A DNA stretch of 64,000 nt from Symsagittifera roscoffensis (GCF_963678635.1 NC_087067.1:18303018-18367017), one strand, 5' to 3'. Shown: positions 19,469 to 30,274, counted from the stretch's first letter. Numbers and translations: made by a program. The notes: a model not told the origin generated them from the letters alone.

Positions 19469-19580
19469 ATCATTTTTGTTTCTTCTGCATTTTGCAAGCG
19501 TTTCTGGTAATCTGAACTGCCAAAACTTACTATTAGTGTGATTGGCTCTGGAGGCTATAATCTCAGAAAACCTTTTTCGC

Positions 19581-19662
19581 TGACAAATGAGTGATTCGAA
19601 CCCACAAATCCGAAGATTCTGCGGCCATAACGCAGCGCGTTAGATCACTTGGCCATCCTGCC
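19581..19662 (-). pseudogene. Leu-like tRNA with ATG (His) anticodon
   Basis: The anticodon stem CTGCG/CGCAG is perfect around loop TTATGGC. D-stem and T-stem mismatches are shared with the copy at 17845. Confidence 0.5.
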
Positions 19663-19822
19663 GTTACTTCAATCTTTCAAAAAAACTTTAAATAATTTTC
19701 AATCCAGAGATTAGTTTTGTTTTTTCTGCTTGTTGCAAAAATTTTTGGGACTTTGAATTGCTAATACATGCAATCAGTGTGGTTCGCTAGGGGTTACTCC
19801 ATTCTCAAAAAATCCTTTTCTT

Positions 19823-19904
19823 TGACAGCAGTGGGATTCGAACCCACGCATCCGAAGATACTGCGGCCTTAACGCAGCGCCTTAGACCACTCGGCCATCC
19901 TGCC
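19823..19904 (-). tRNA. tRNA-Leu(AAG)
   Basis: Same sequence type as 18720 (TGCTGTC acceptor). Confidence 0.83.
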
Positions 19905-20061
19905 TATAAGGCTCTTTCTTTAAAATTTCAACTTGTTTTCAATCCAGAGATCATTTTTGTTTCTTCTGCATTTTGCAAGCGTTGCTGGTCATCTGAACTG
20001 CCAAAACTTACTATTAATGTGATTGGCTCTGGAGGCTATAATCTCAGAAAATCTTTTTCTC

Positions 20062-20143
20062 TGACAGAAGTGGGATTCGAACCCGTTAATCTGAGGATAT
20101 TGCTCCCTGGAGGCAGCGGCTTAGACCACTCGAACATGCTGCT
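20062..20143 (-). pseudogene. Type 2 Leu-like tRNA pseudogene
   Basis: Copy of the 18959 type, with CTGCC and loop change TCCAGGG. Confidence 0.6.
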
Positions 20144-20297
20144 TTCAAATTTTACGCTTTAATTTTTTAATTAATTTTCAATCCAGTGAATTTTTTTTGT
20201 TCTGCATGTTCGAAAATCTTCTAGTCCTTTGAATTGCCAATAGCCGCAATTAGTGTGGTTGGCTAGGGAGACTAAAATATCATTAAGTTTTTTTCCT

Positions 20298-20379
20298 TGT
20301 TAGGAGTGCGATTCGAACCCACGCATCCAAAGATACTGCGACCTGAACGCAGCGCCTTAGACCACTCGGCCATCCTTCC
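20298..20379 (-). tRNA. tRNA-Leu(CAG), acceptor damaged
   Basis: Related to 19195, but base 3 is now A, so the restored pair is lost again (GGAAGGA opposite TCCTAAC). The T stem also has a mismatch. Confidence 0.58.
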
Positions 20380-20537
20380 GTTAATGCAATCTTTCAAAAA
20401 CTTTAAGTAATTTTCAATCCAGAGATTAGTTCTGTTTATTCTGCTTGTTGCAAAAATTTTTGGGACTTTGAATTGCCAATACATGCAATCAGTGTGGTTC
20501 GCTAGGGGTTACTCCATTCTCAAAAAATCCCTATCTT

Positions 20538-20571
20538 TGACAGGAGTGGGATTCGAACCCACGCATCCGAG
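20538..20571 (-). pseudogene. 34-nt 3' part of tRNA-Leu, deletion join
   Basis: Copy of 19435. Confidence 0.7.
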
Positions 20572-20683
20572 ATCATTTTTGTTTCTTCTGCATTTTGCAA
20601 GCGTTTCTGGTAATCTGAACTGCCAAAACTTACTATTAGTGTGATTGGCTCCGGAGGCTATAATCTCAGAAAACCTTTTTCGC

Positions 20684-20765
20684 TGACAAATGAGTGATTC
20701 GAACCCACAAATCCGAAGATTCTGCGGCCATAACGCAGCGCGTTAGATCACTTGGCCATCCTGCC
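20684..20765 (-). pseudogene. Leu-like tRNA with ATG (His) anticodon
   Basis: Copy of 19581. Confidence 0.5.
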
Positions 20766-20925
20766 GTTACTTCAATCTTTCAAAAAAACTTTAAATAATT
20801 TTCAATCCAGAGATTAGTTTTGTTTTTTCTGCTTGTTGCAAAAATTTTTGGGACTTTGAATTGCTAATACTTGCAATCAGTGCGGTTCGCTAGGGGTTAC
20901 TCCATTCTCAAAAAATCCATTTATT

Positions 20926-21000
20926 TGACAGGAGTGGGATTCGAGCCCACGCATCCGAAGATACTGCGGCCTTAACGCAGCGCCTTAGACCACTCGGCCA
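20926..21000 (-). pseudogene. tRNA-Leu(AAG), 5' end deleted
   Basis: Same join as 18087; T loop TCGAGCC side changed. Confidence 0.7.
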
Positions 21001-21083
21001 AAGTTGTTGTTCATCTGAACTGTCAAAACTTACAATTAGTGTGATTGGCGATGGAGGCAATAATCTCAGAAAACCTTTGTCTC

Positions 21084-21165
21084 CCATAGATGTGGGATTC
21101 GAACCATCTAATCTGAAGATATTGCTCCCTGAACACAGCGGCTTAGACCACTCAAACATGCTGCT
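21084..21165 (-). pseudogene. Type 2 Leu-like tRNA pseudogene
   Basis: Copy of the 18245 type. Confidence 0.6.
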
Positions 21166-21319
21166 TTCAAATTTCACGCTTACGTTTTTCAATTAATTTT
21201 CAATCCAGTGAATTTTTTTTGTTCTGCATGTTCGAAAATCTTCTAGTCCTTTGAATTGCCAATAGCCGCAATTAGTGTGGTGGGCTAGGGAGACTAAAAT
21301 ATCATGAAGTTTTTTTCCT

Positions 21320-21401
21320 TGACAGGAGTGGGATTCGAACCCACGCATCCGAAGATACTGCGACCTGAACGCAGCGCCTTAGACCACTCGGCCATCCTGC
21401 C
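21320..21401 (-). tRNA. tRNA-Leu(CAG)
   Basis: Consensus body, all stems paired. Confidence 0.9.
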
Positions 21402-21559
21402 GTTAATGCAATCTTTCAAAAACTTTAAGTAATTTTCAATCCAGAGATTAGTTTTGTTTATTCTGCTTGTTGCAAAAATTTTTGGGACTTTGAATTGCTA
21501 ATACATGCAATCAGTGTGGTTCGCTAGGGGTTACTCCATTCTCAAAAAATCCCTTTCTT

Positions 21560-21641
21560 TGACAGCAGTGGGATTCGAACCCACGCATCCGAAGATACTG
21601 CGGCCTTAACGCAGCGCCTTAGACCACTCGGCCATCCTGCC
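21560..21641 (-). tRNA. tRNA-Leu(AAG)
   Basis: Consensus except TGCTGTC acceptor mismatch; T6 follows. Confidence 0.83.
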
Positions 21642-21798
21642 TATAAGGCTCTTTCTTTAAAATTTCAACTTGTTTTCAATCCAGAGATCATTTTTGTTTC
21701 TTCTGCATTTTGCAAGCGTTGCTGGTCATCTGAACTGCCAAAACTTACTATTAATGTGATTGGCTCTGGAGGCTATAGTCTCAGAAAATCTTTTTCTC

Positions 21799-21880
21799 TG
21801 ACAGAAGTGGGATTCAAACCCATTAATCTGAGGATATTGCTCCCTGAAGGCAGCGGCTTAGACCACTCGAACATGCTGCT
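21799..21880 (-). pseudogene. Type 2 Leu-like tRNA pseudogene
   Basis: CTGCC stem; B box GGTTTGAATCC. Confidence 0.6.
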
Positions 21881-22034
21881 TTCAAATTTTACGCTTTAAT
21901 TTTTTAATTAATTTTCAATCCAGTGAATTTTTTTTGTTCTGCATGTTCGAAAATCTTCTAGTCCTTTGAATTGCCAATAGCCGCAATTAGTGTGGTTGGC
22001 TAGGGAGACTAAAATATCATTAAGTTTTTTTCCT

Positions 22035-22116
22035 TGACAGGAGTGGGATTCGAACTCACGCATCCGAAGATACTGCGACCTGAACGCAGCGCCTTAGACC
22101 ACTCGGCCATCCTGCC
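22035..22116 (-). tRNA. tRNA-Leu(CAG)
   Basis: Consensus except one T-stem mismatch (GTGAG). Confidence 0.83.
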
Positions 22117-22274
22117 GTTAATGTAATCTTTCAAAAACTTTAAGTAGTTTTCAATCCAGAGATTAGTTCTGTTTATTCTGCTTGTTGCAAAAATTTTTGG
22201 GACTTTGAATTGCCAATACATGCAATCAGTGTGGTTCGCTAGGGGTTACTCCATTCTCAAAAAATCCCTTTCTT

Positions 22275-22356
22275 TGACAGGAGTGGGATTCGAACCCACG
22301 CATCCGAAGATACTGCGGCCTTAACGCAGCGCCTTAGACCACTCGGCCATCCTGCC
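22275..22356 (-). tRNA. tRNA-Leu(AAG)
   Basis: Exact consensus body, with T6 starting 11 nt after the discriminator. Confidence 0.93.
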
Positions 22357-22514
22357 GTTATTGGAATCTTTCAAAAACTTTAAGTAATTTTCAATCCAGA
22401 GATTAGTTTCGTTTATTCTGCTTGTTGCAAAAATTTTTGGGACTTTGAATTGCTAATACATGCAATCAGTGTGGTTCGCTAGGGGTTACTCCATTCTCAA
22501 AAAATCCCTTTCTT

Positions 22515-22596
22515 TGACAGGAGTGGGATTCGAACCCACGCATCCGAAGATACTGCGGCCTTAACGCAGCGCCTTAGACCACTCGGCCATCCTGCC
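22515..22596 (-). tRNA. tRNA-Leu(AAG)
   Basis: Exact consensus body; second of two adjacent AAG genes 240 bp apart. Confidence 0.93.
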
Positions 22597-22754
22597 TATA
22601 AGGCTCTTTCTTTAAAATTTTGAACAACTTTTCAATCCAGAGATCATTTTTGTTTCTTCTGCATTTTGCAAGCGTTGCTGGTCATCTGAACTGCCAAAAC
22701 TTACTATTATTGTGATTGGCTCTGGAGGCTATAATCGCAGAAAAATTTTTTCTC

Positions 22755-22836
22755 TGACAGCTGTGGGATTCGAACCCATTAATCTGAGGATATTGCTCCC
22801 TGAACGCAGCGGCTTAGACCACTCGAACATGCTGCT
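22755..22836 (-). pseudogene. Type 2 Leu-like tRNA pseudogene
   Basis: Type 2 body; 3' end ACAGCTGTC. Confidence 0.65.
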
Positions 22837-22989
22837 TTCAAATTTTACGCTTAAAATTTTCAATTAATTTTCAATCCAGTGAATTTTTTTGTTCTGCGTG
22901 TTCGAAAATCTTCTAGTCCTTTGAATTGCCAATAGCCGCAATTAGTGTGGTTGGCTAGGGAGACTAAAATATCATTAAGTTTTTTTCCT

Positions 22990-23071
22990 TGACAGGAGTG
23001 GGATTCGAACCCACGCATCCGAAGATACTGCGACCTGAACGCAGCGCCTTAGACCACTCGGCCATCCTGCC
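22990..23071 (-). tRNA. tRNA-Leu(CAG)
   Basis: Consensus body. Confidence 0.9.
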
Positions 23072-23229
23072 GTTAATGCAATCTTTCAAAAACTTTAAGT
23101 AATTTTCAATCCAGAGATTAGTTCTGTTTATTCTGCTTGTTGCAAAAATTTTTGGGACTTTGAATTGCCAATACATGCAATCAGTGTGGTTCGCTAGGGG
23201 TTACTCCATTCTCAAAAAATCCCTATCTT

Positions 23230-23263
23230 TGACAGGAGTGGGATTCGAACCCACGCATCCGAG
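23230..23263 (-). pseudogene. 34-nt 3' part of tRNA-Leu, deletion join
   Basis: Copy of 19435. Confidence 0.7.
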
Positions 23264-23375
23264 ATCATTTTTGTTTCTTCTGCATTTTGCAAGCGTTTCT
23301 GGTAATCTGAACTGCCAAAACTTACTATTAGTGTGATTGGCTCTGGAGGCTATAATCTCAGAAAACCTTTTTCGC

Positions 23376-23457
23376 TGACAAATGAGTGATTCGAACCCAC
23401 AAATCCGAAGATTCTGCGGCCATAACGCAGCGCGTTAGATCACTTGGCCATCCTGCC
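23376..23457 (-). pseudogene. Leu-like tRNA with ATG (His) anticodon
   Basis: Copy of 20684, 2692 bp away. Confidence 0.5.
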
Positions 23458-23617
23458 GTTACTTCAATCTTTCAAAAATACTTTAAATAATTTTCAATCC
23501 AGAGATTAGTTTTGTTTTTTCTGCTTGTTGCAAAAATTTTTGGGACTTTGAATTGCTAATACTTGCAATCAGTGCGGTTCGCTAGGGGTTACTCCATTCT
23601 CAAAAAATCCATTTATT

Positions 23618-23692
23618 TGACAGGAGTGGGATTCGAGCCCACGCATCCGAAGATACTGCGGCCTTAACGCAGCGCCTTAGACCACTCGGCCA
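23618..23692 (-). pseudogene. tRNA-Leu(AAG), 5' end deleted
   Basis: Copy of 20926. Confidence 0.7.
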
Positions 23693-23775
23693 AAGTTGTT
23701 GTTCATCTGAACTGTCAAAACTTACAATTAGTGTGATTGGCGATGGAGGCAATAATCTCAGAAAACCTTTGTCTC

Positions 23776-23857
23776 CCATAGATGTGGGATTCGAACCATC
23801 TAATCTGAAGATATTGCTCCCTGAACACAGCGGCTTAGACCACTCAAACATGCTGCT
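23776..23857 (-). pseudogene. Type 2 Leu-like tRNA pseudogene
   Basis: Copy of 21084. Confidence 0.6.
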
Positions 23858-24011
23858 TTCAAATTTCACGCTTACGTTTTTCAATTAATTTTCAATCCAG
23901 TGAATTTTTTTTGTTCTGCATTTTCGAAAATCTTCTAGTCCTTTGAATTGCCAATAGCCGCAATTAGTGTGGTGGGCTAGGGAGACTAAAATATCATGAA
24001 GTTTTTTTCCT

Positions 24012-24093
24012 TGACAGGAGTGGGATTCGAACCCACGCATCCGAAGATACTGCGACCTGAACGCAGCGCCTTAGACCACTCGGCCATCCTGCC
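24012..24093 (-). tRNA. tRNA-Leu(CAG)
   Basis: Consensus body. Confidence 0.9.
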
Positions 24094-24251
24094 GTTAATG
24101 CAATCTTTCAAAAACTTTAAGTAATTTTCAATCCAGAGATTAGTTTTGTTTATTCTGCTTGTTGCAAAAATTTTTGGGACTTTGAATTGCTAATACATGC
24201 AATCAGTGTGGTTCGCTAGGGGTTACTCCATTCTCAAAAAATCCCTTTCTT

Positions 24252-24333
24252 TGACAGCAGTGGGATTCGAACCCACGCATCCGAAGATACTGCGGCCTTA
24301 ACGCAGCGCCTTAGACCACTCGGCCATCCTGCC
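24252..24333 (-). tRNA. tRNA-Leu(AAG)
   Basis: TGCTGTC acceptor type, otherwise consensus. Confidence 0.83.
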
Positions 24334-24490
24334 TATAAGGCTCTTTCTTTAAAATTTCAACTTGTTTTCAATCCAGAGATCATTTTTGTTTCTTCTGCAT
24401 TTTGCAAGCGTTGCTGGTCATCTGAACTGCCAAAACTTACTATTAATGTGATTGGCTCTGGAGGCTATAGTCTCAGAAAATCTTTTTCTC

Positions 24491-24572
24491 TGACAGAAGT
24501 GGGATTCAAACCCATTAATCTGAGGATATTGCTCCCTGAAGGCAGCGGCTTAGACCACTCGAACATGCTGCT
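24491..24572 (-). pseudogene. Type 2 Leu-like tRNA pseudogene
   Basis: Copy of 21799. Confidence 0.6.
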
Positions 24573-24726
24573 TTCAAATTTTACGCTTTAATTTTTTAAT
24601 TAATTTTCAATCCAGTGAATTTTTTTTGTTCTGCATGTTCGAAAATCTTCTAGTCCTTTGAATTGCCAATAGCCGCAACTAGTGTGGTTGGCCAGGGAGA
24701 CTAAAATATCATTAAGTTTTTTTCCT

Positions 24727-24808
24727 TGACAGGAGTGGGATTCGAACTCACGCATCCGAAGATACTGCGACCTGAACGCAGCGCCTTAGACCACTCGGCC
24801 ATCCTGCC
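24727..24808 (-). tRNA. tRNA-Leu(CAG)
   Basis: Same GTGAG T-stem change as 22035. Confidence 0.83.
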
Positions 24809-24966
24809 GTTAATGCAATCTTTCAAAAACTTTAAGTAGTTTTCAATCCAGAGATTAGTTCTGTTTATTCTGCTTGTTGCAAAAATTTTTGGGACTTTGA
24901 ATTGCCAATACATGCAATCAGTGTGGTTCGCTAGGGGTTACTCCATTCTCAAAAAATCCCTTTCTT

Positions 24967-25048
24967 TGACAGGAGTGGGATTCGAACCCACGCATCCGAA
25001 GATACTGCGGCCTTAACGCAGCGCCTTAGACCACTCGGCCATCCTGCC
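24967..25048 (-). tRNA. tRNA-Leu(AAG)
   Basis: Exact consensus body with T6. Confidence 0.93.
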
Positions 25049-25206
25049 GTTATTGGAATCTTTCAAAAACTTTAAGTAATTTTCAATCCAGAGATTAGTT
25101 TCGTTTATTCTGCTTGTTGCAAAAATTTTTGGGACTTTGAATTGCTAATACATTCAATCAGTGTGGTTCGCTAGGGGTTACTCCATTCTCAAAAAATCCC
25201 TTTCTT

Positions 25207-25288
25207 TGACAGGAGTGGGATTCGAACCCACGCATCCGAAGATACTGCGGCCTTAACGCAGCGCCTTAGACCACTCGGCCATCCTGCC
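25207..25288 (-). tRNA. tRNA-Leu(AAG)
   Basis: Exact consensus body with T6. Confidence 0.93.
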
Positions 25289-25446
25289 TATAAGGCTCTT
25301 TCTTTAAAATTTTGAACAACTTTTCAATCCAGAGATCATTTTTGTTTCTTCTGCATTTTGCAAGCGTTGCTGGTCATCTGAACTGCCAAAACTTACTATT
25401 ATTGTGATTGGCTCTGGAGGCTATAATCGCAGAAAAATTTTTTCTC

Positions 25447-25528
25447 TGACAGCTGTGGGATTCGAACCCATTAATCTGAGGATATTGCTCCCTGAACGCA
25501 GCGGCTTAGACCACTCGAACATGCTGCT
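25447..25528 (-). pseudogene. Type 2 Leu-like tRNA pseudogene
   Basis: Copy of 22755. Confidence 0.65.
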
Positions 25529-25681
25529 TTCAAATTTTACGCTTAAAATTTTCAATTAATTTTCAATCCAGTGAATTTTTTTGTTCTGCATGTTCGAAAA
25601 TCTTCTAGTCCTTTGAATTGCCAATAGCCGCAATTAGTGTGGTTGGCTAGGGAGACTAAAATATCATTAAGTTTTTTTCCT

Positions 25682-25763
25682 TGACAGGAGTGGGATTCGA
25701 ACCCACGCATCCGAAGATACTGCGACCTGAACGCAGCGCCTTAGACCACTCGGCCATCCTGCC
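25682..25763 (-). tRNA. tRNA-Leu(CAG)
   Basis: Consensus body. Here the regular CAG, AAG, type 2 order with a period of about 715 bp begins. Confidence 0.9.
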
Positions 25764-25921
25764 GTTAATGCAATCTTTCAAAAACTTTAAATAATTTTCA
25801 ATCCAGAGATTAGTTTTATTTATTCTGCTTGTTGCAAAAATTTTTGGGACTTTGAATTGCTAATACATGCAATCAGTGTGGTTCGCTAGGGGTTACTTCA
25901 TTCTCAAAAAATCCCTTTCTT

Positions 25922-26003
25922 TGACAGGAGTGGGATTCGAACCCACGCATCCGAAGATACTGCGGCCTTAACGCAGCGCCTTAGACCACTCGGCCATCCT
26001 GCC
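25922..26003 (-). tRNA. tRNA-Leu(AAG)
   Basis: Exact consensus body with T6. Confidence 0.93.
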
Positions 26004-26160
26004 TATAAGGCTCTTTCTTTAAAATTTCAACTACTTTTCAATCCAGAGATCATTTTTGTTTCTTCTGCATTTTGCAAGCGTTGCTGGTCATCTGAACTGC
26101 CAAAACTTACTATTAATGTGATTGGCTCTGGAGGCTATAATCGCAGAAAAATTTTTTCTC

Positions 26161-26242
26161 TGACAGATGTGGGATTCTAACCCATTAATCTGAGGATATT
26201 GCTCCCTGAACGCAGCGGCTTAGACCACTCGAACATGCTGCT
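26161..26242 (-). pseudogene. Type 2 Leu-like tRNA pseudogene
   Basis: T loop changed (GGTTAGAATCC). Confidence 0.63.
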
Positions 26243-26396
26243 TTCAAATTTTACGCTTAAATTTTTCAATTTATTTTCAATCCAGTGAATTTTTTTTGTT
26301 CTGCATGTTCGAAAATCTTCTAGTCCTTTGAATTGCCAATAGCCGCAATTAGTGTGGTTGGCTAGGGAGACTAAAATATCATTAAGTTTTTTTCCT

Positions 26397-26478
26397 TGAC
26401 AGGAGTGGGATTCGAACCCACGCATCCGAAGATACTGCGACCTGAACGCAGCGCCTTAGACCACTCGGGCATCCTGCC
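26397..26478 (-). tRNA. tRNA-Leu(CAG)
   Basis: Consensus except G10 to C (TGCCCGAGTGG), which touches the D stem and A box. Confidence 0.83.
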
Positions 26479-26636
26479 GTTAATGCGATCTTTCAAAAAC
26501 TTTAAATAATTTTCAATCCAGAGATTAGTTTTGTTTATTCTGCTTGTTGCAAAAATTTTTGGGACTTTGAATTGCTAATACATGCAATCAGTGTGGTTCG
26601 CTAGGGGTTACTTCATTCTCAAAAAATCCTTTTCTT

Positions 26637-26718
26637 TGACAGGAGTGGGATTCGAACCCACGCATCCGAAGATACTGCGGCCTTAACGCAGCGCCTTAGA
26701 CCACTCGGCCATCCTGCC
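26637..26718 (-). tRNA. tRNA-Leu(AAG)
   Basis: Exact consensus body with T6. Confidence 0.93.
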
Positions 26719-26875
26719 TATGAGGCTCTTTCTTTAAAATTTCAACTACTTTTCAATCCAGAGATCATTTTTGTTTCTTCTGCATTTTGCAAGCGTTGCT
26801 GGTCATCTGAACTGCCAAAACTTACTATTAATGTGATTGTTTCTGGAGGCTATAATCGCAGAAAAATTTTTTCTC

Positions 26876-26957
26876 TGACAGATGTGGGATTCGAACCCAT
26901 TAATCTGAGGATATTGCTCCCTGAACGCAGCGGCTTAGACCACTCGAACATGCTGCT
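26876..26957 (-). pseudogene. Type 2 Leu-like tRNA pseudogene
   Basis: Type 2 body, B box intact. Confidence 0.65.
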
Positions 26958-27111
26958 TTCAAATTTTACGCTTAAATTTTTCAATTAATTTTCAATCCAG
27001 TGAATTTTTTTTGTTCTGCATATTCGAAAATCTTCTAGTCCTTTGAATTGCCAACAGCCGCAATTAGTGTGGTTGGCTAGGGAGACTAAAATATCATTAA
27101 GTTTTTTTCCT

Positions 27112-27193
27112 TGACAGGAGTGGGATTCGAACCCACGCATCCGAAGATACTGCGACCTGAACGCAGCGCCTTAGACCACTCGGCCATCCTGCC
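27112..27193 (-). tRNA. tRNA-Leu(CAG)
   Basis: Consensus body. Confidence 0.9.
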
Positions 27194-27351
27194 GTTAATG
27201 CATTCTTTCAAAAACTTTAAATAATTTTCAATCCAGAGATTAGTTTTGTTTATTCTGCTTGTTGCAAAAATTTTTGGGACTTTGAATTGCTAATACATGC
27301 AATCAGTGTGGTTCGCTAGGGGTTACTCCATTCTCAAAAAATCCCTTTCTT

Positions 27352-27433
27352 TGACAGGAGTGGGATTCGAACCCACGCATCCGAAGATACTGCGGCCTTA
27401 ACGCAGCGCCTTAGACCACTCGGCCATCCTGCC
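27352..27433 (-). tRNA. tRNA-Leu(AAG)
   Basis: Exact consensus body with T6. Confidence 0.93.
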
Positions 27434-27593
27434 TATACAGTTCTTTCTTTAAAATTTCAACTAGTTTTCAATCCAGAGATCATTTGTGTTTCTTCTGCAT
27501 TTTGCAAGCGTTACTGGTCATCTGAACTGCCAAAACTTACTATTAATGTGATAGTTTCTGGAGGCTATAATCGCAAAAAAAAAAATTTTTCTC

Positions 27594-27675
27594 TGACAGA
27601 TGTGGGATTCGAACCCATTAATCTGAGGATATTGTTCCCTGAACGCAGCGGCTTAGACCACTCGAACATGCTGCT
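27594..27675 (-). pseudogene. Type 2 Leu-like tRNA pseudogene
   Basis: Loop region reads GGAACAATATC instead of GGAGCAATATC, a marker of this block. Confidence 0.65.
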
Positions 27676-27828
27676 TTCAAATTTTACGCTTAAATTTTTC
27701 AATTAATTTTCAATCCATTGAATTTTTTTGTTCTGCATGTTCGAAAATCTTCTAGTCCTTTGAATTGTCAATAGCCGCAATTAGTGTGGTTGGCTAGGGG
27801 GACTAAAATATCATTAAGTTTTTTTCCT

Positions 27829-27910
27829 TGACAGGAGTGTGATTCGAACCCACGCATCCGAAGATACTGCGACCTGAACGCAGCGCCTTACACCACTCGG
27901 CCATCCTGCC
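27829..27910 (-). tRNA. tRNA-Leu(CAG)
   Basis: One T-stem mismatch (CACAC 3' strand) and D loop GGTGTAAGG. Confidence 0.8.
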
Positions 27911-28067
27911 GTTAATGCAATCTTTCAAAAACTTTAAATAATTTTCAATCCAGAGATTAGTTTTGTTTATTCTGCTTGTTGCAAAAATTTTTGGGACTTT
28001 GAATTGCTAATACATGCAATCAGTGTGGTTCGCTAGGGTTACTTCATTCTCAAAAAATCCCTTTCTT

Positions 28068-28149
28068 TGACAGGAGTGGGATTCGAACCCACGCATCCGA
28101 AGCTACTGCGGCCTTAACGCAGCGCCTTAGACCACTCGGCCATCCTGCC
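28068..28149 (-). tRNA. tRNA-Leu(AAG), variable-arm variant
   Basis: Consensus except TAGC for TATC in the variable arm, breaking the middle pair of its three-pair stem. Confidence 0.87.
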
Positions 28150-28335
28150 TATAAGGCTCTTTCTTTAAAATTTCAACTACTTTTCAATCCAGAGATCATT
28201 TTTGTTTCTTCTGCATTTTGCAAGCGTTGCTGGTCATCTGAACTGCCAAAACTTACTATTAATGTGATTGTTTCTGGAGGCTATAATCGCAGAAAAACTT
28301 TTTCTCTGACTAAAATATCATTAAGTTTTTTTCCT

Positions 28336-28417
28336 TGACAGGAGTGGGATTCGAACCCACGCATCCGAAGATACTGCGACCTGAACGCAGCGCCTTAGAC
28401 CACTCGGCCATCTTGCC
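28336..28417 (-). tRNA. tRNA-Leu(CAG)
   Basis: One acceptor mismatch (GGCAAGA). Its downstream flank is the deletion join to a type 2 border. Confidence 0.85.
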
Positions 28418-28575
28418 GTTAATGCATTCTTTCAAAAACTTTAAATAATTTTCAATCCAGAGATTAGTTTTGTTTATTCTGCTTGTTGCAAAATTTTTTG
28501 GGACTTTGAATTGCTAATACATGCAATCAGTGTGGTTCGCTAGGGGTTACTCCCTTCTCAAAAAATCCCTTTCTT

Positions 28576-28657
28576 TGACAGGAGTGGGATTCGAACCCAC
28601 GCATCCGAAGATACTGCGGCCTTAACGCAGCGCCTTAGACCACTCGGCCATCCTGCC
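28576..28657 (-). tRNA. tRNA-Leu(AAG)
   Basis: Exact consensus body with T6. Confidence 0.93.
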
Positions 28658-28816
28658 TATACAGTTCTTTCTTTAAAATTTCAACTAGTTTTCAATCCAG
28701 AGATCATTTGTGTTTCTTCTGCATTTTGCAAGCGTTACTGGTCATCTGAACTGCCAAAACTTACTATTAATGTGATAGTTTCTGGAGGCTATAATCGCAA
28801 AAAAAAAATTTTTCTC

Positions 28817-28898
28817 TGACAGATGTGGGATTCGAACCCATTAATCTGAGGATATTGTTCCCTGAACGCAGCGGCTTAGACCACTCGAACATTCTGCT
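28817..28898 (-). pseudogene. Type 2 Leu-like tRNA pseudogene
   Basis: 5' end AGCAGAATG. Confidence 0.65.
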
Positions 28899-29051
28899 TT
28901 CAAATTTTACGCTTAAATTTTTCAATTAATTTTCAATCCATTGAATTTTTTTGTTCTGCATGTTCGAAAATCTTCTAGTCCTTTGAATTGTCAATAGCCG
29001 CAATTAGTGTGGTTGGCTAGGGGGACTAAAATATCATTAAGTTTTTTTCCT

Positions 29052-29133
29052 TGACAGGAGTGTGATTCGAACCCACGCATCCGAAGATACTGCGACCTGA
29101 ACGCAGCGCCTTACACCACTCGGCCATCCTGCC
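29052..29133 (-). tRNA. tRNA-Leu(CAG)
   Basis: Copy of 27829 with the same T-stem and D-loop changes. Confidence 0.8.
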
Positions 29134-29290
29134 GTTAATGCAATCTTTCAAAAACTTTAAATAATTTTCAATCCAGAGATTAGTTTTGTTTATTCTGCTT
29201 GTTGCAAAAATTTTTGGGACTTTGAATTGCTAATACATGCAATCAGTGTGGTTCGCTAGGGTTACTTCATTCTCAAAAAATCCCTTTCTT

Positions 29291-29372
29291 TGACAGGAGT
29301 GGGATTCGAACCCACGCATCCGAAGCTACTGCGGCCTTAACGCAGCGCCTTAGACCACTCGGCCATCCTGCC
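29291..29372 (-). tRNA. tRNA-Leu(AAG), variable-arm variant
   Basis: TAGC variable arm. Confidence 0.87.
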
Positions 29373-29558
29373 TATAAGGCTCTTTCTTTAAAATTTCAAC
29401 TACTTTTCAATCCAGAGATCATTTTTGTTTCTTCTGCATTTTGCAAGCGTTGCTGGTCATCTGAACTGCCAAAACTTACTATTAATGTGATTGTTTCTGG
29501 AGGCTATAATCGCAGAAAAACTTTTTCTCTGACTAAAATATCATTAAGTTTTTTTCCT

Positions 29559-29640
29559 TGACAGGAGTGGGATTCGAACCCACGCATCCGAAGATACTGC
29601 GACCTGAACGCAGCGCCTTAGACCACTCGGCCATCTTGCC
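29559..29640 (-). tRNA. tRNA-Leu(CAG)
   Basis: GGCAAGA acceptor, as at 28336. Confidence 0.85.
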
Positions 29641-29798
29641 GTTAATGCATTCTTTCAAAAACTTTAAATAATTTTCAATCCAGAGATTAGTTTTGTTTAT
29701 TCTGCTTGTTGCAAAATTTTTTGGGACTTTGAATTGCTAATACATGCAATCAGTGTGGTTCGCTAGGGGTTACTCCTTTCTCAAAAAATCCCTTTCTT

Positions 29799-29880
29799 TG
29801 ACAGGAGTGGGATTCGAACCCACGCATCCGAAGATACTGCGGCCTTAACGCAGCGCCTTAGACCACTCGGCCATCCTGCC
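29799..29880 (-). tRNA. tRNA-Leu(AAG)
   Basis: Exact consensus body with T6. Confidence 0.93.
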
Positions 29881-30039
29881 TATACAGTTCTTTCTTTAAA
29901 ATTTCAACTAGTTTTCAATCCAGAGATCATTTGTGTTTCTTCTGCATTTTGCAAGCGTTACTGGTCATCTGAACTGCCAAAACTTACTATTAATGTGATA
30001 GTTTCTGGAGGCTATAATCGCAAAAAAAAAATTTTTCTC

Positions 30040-30121
30040 TGACAGATGTGGGATTCGAACCCATTAATCTGAGGATATTGTTCCCTGAACGCAGCGGCTT
30101 AGACCACTCGAACATGCTGCT
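30040..30121 (-). pseudogene. Type 2 Leu-like tRNA pseudogene
   Basis: GGAACAATATC block marker present. Confidence 0.65.
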
Positions 30122-30274
30122 TTCAAATTTTACGCTTTAATTTTTCAATTAATTTTCAATCCATTGAATTTTTTTGTTCTGCATGTTCGAAAATCTTCTA
30201 GTCCTTTGAATTGTCAATAGCCGCAATTAGTGTGGTTGGCTAGGGGGACTAAAATATCATTAAGTTTTTTTCCT

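Larger units (their letters stand above)
20684..26067 (-). repeat. Long tandem duplication, period 2692 bp
   Basis: Units at 20684, 20926, 21084, 21320, 21560, 21799, 22035, 22275, 22515, 22755 and 22990 recur at +2692, and the spacers are nearly identical. Confidence 0.85.
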
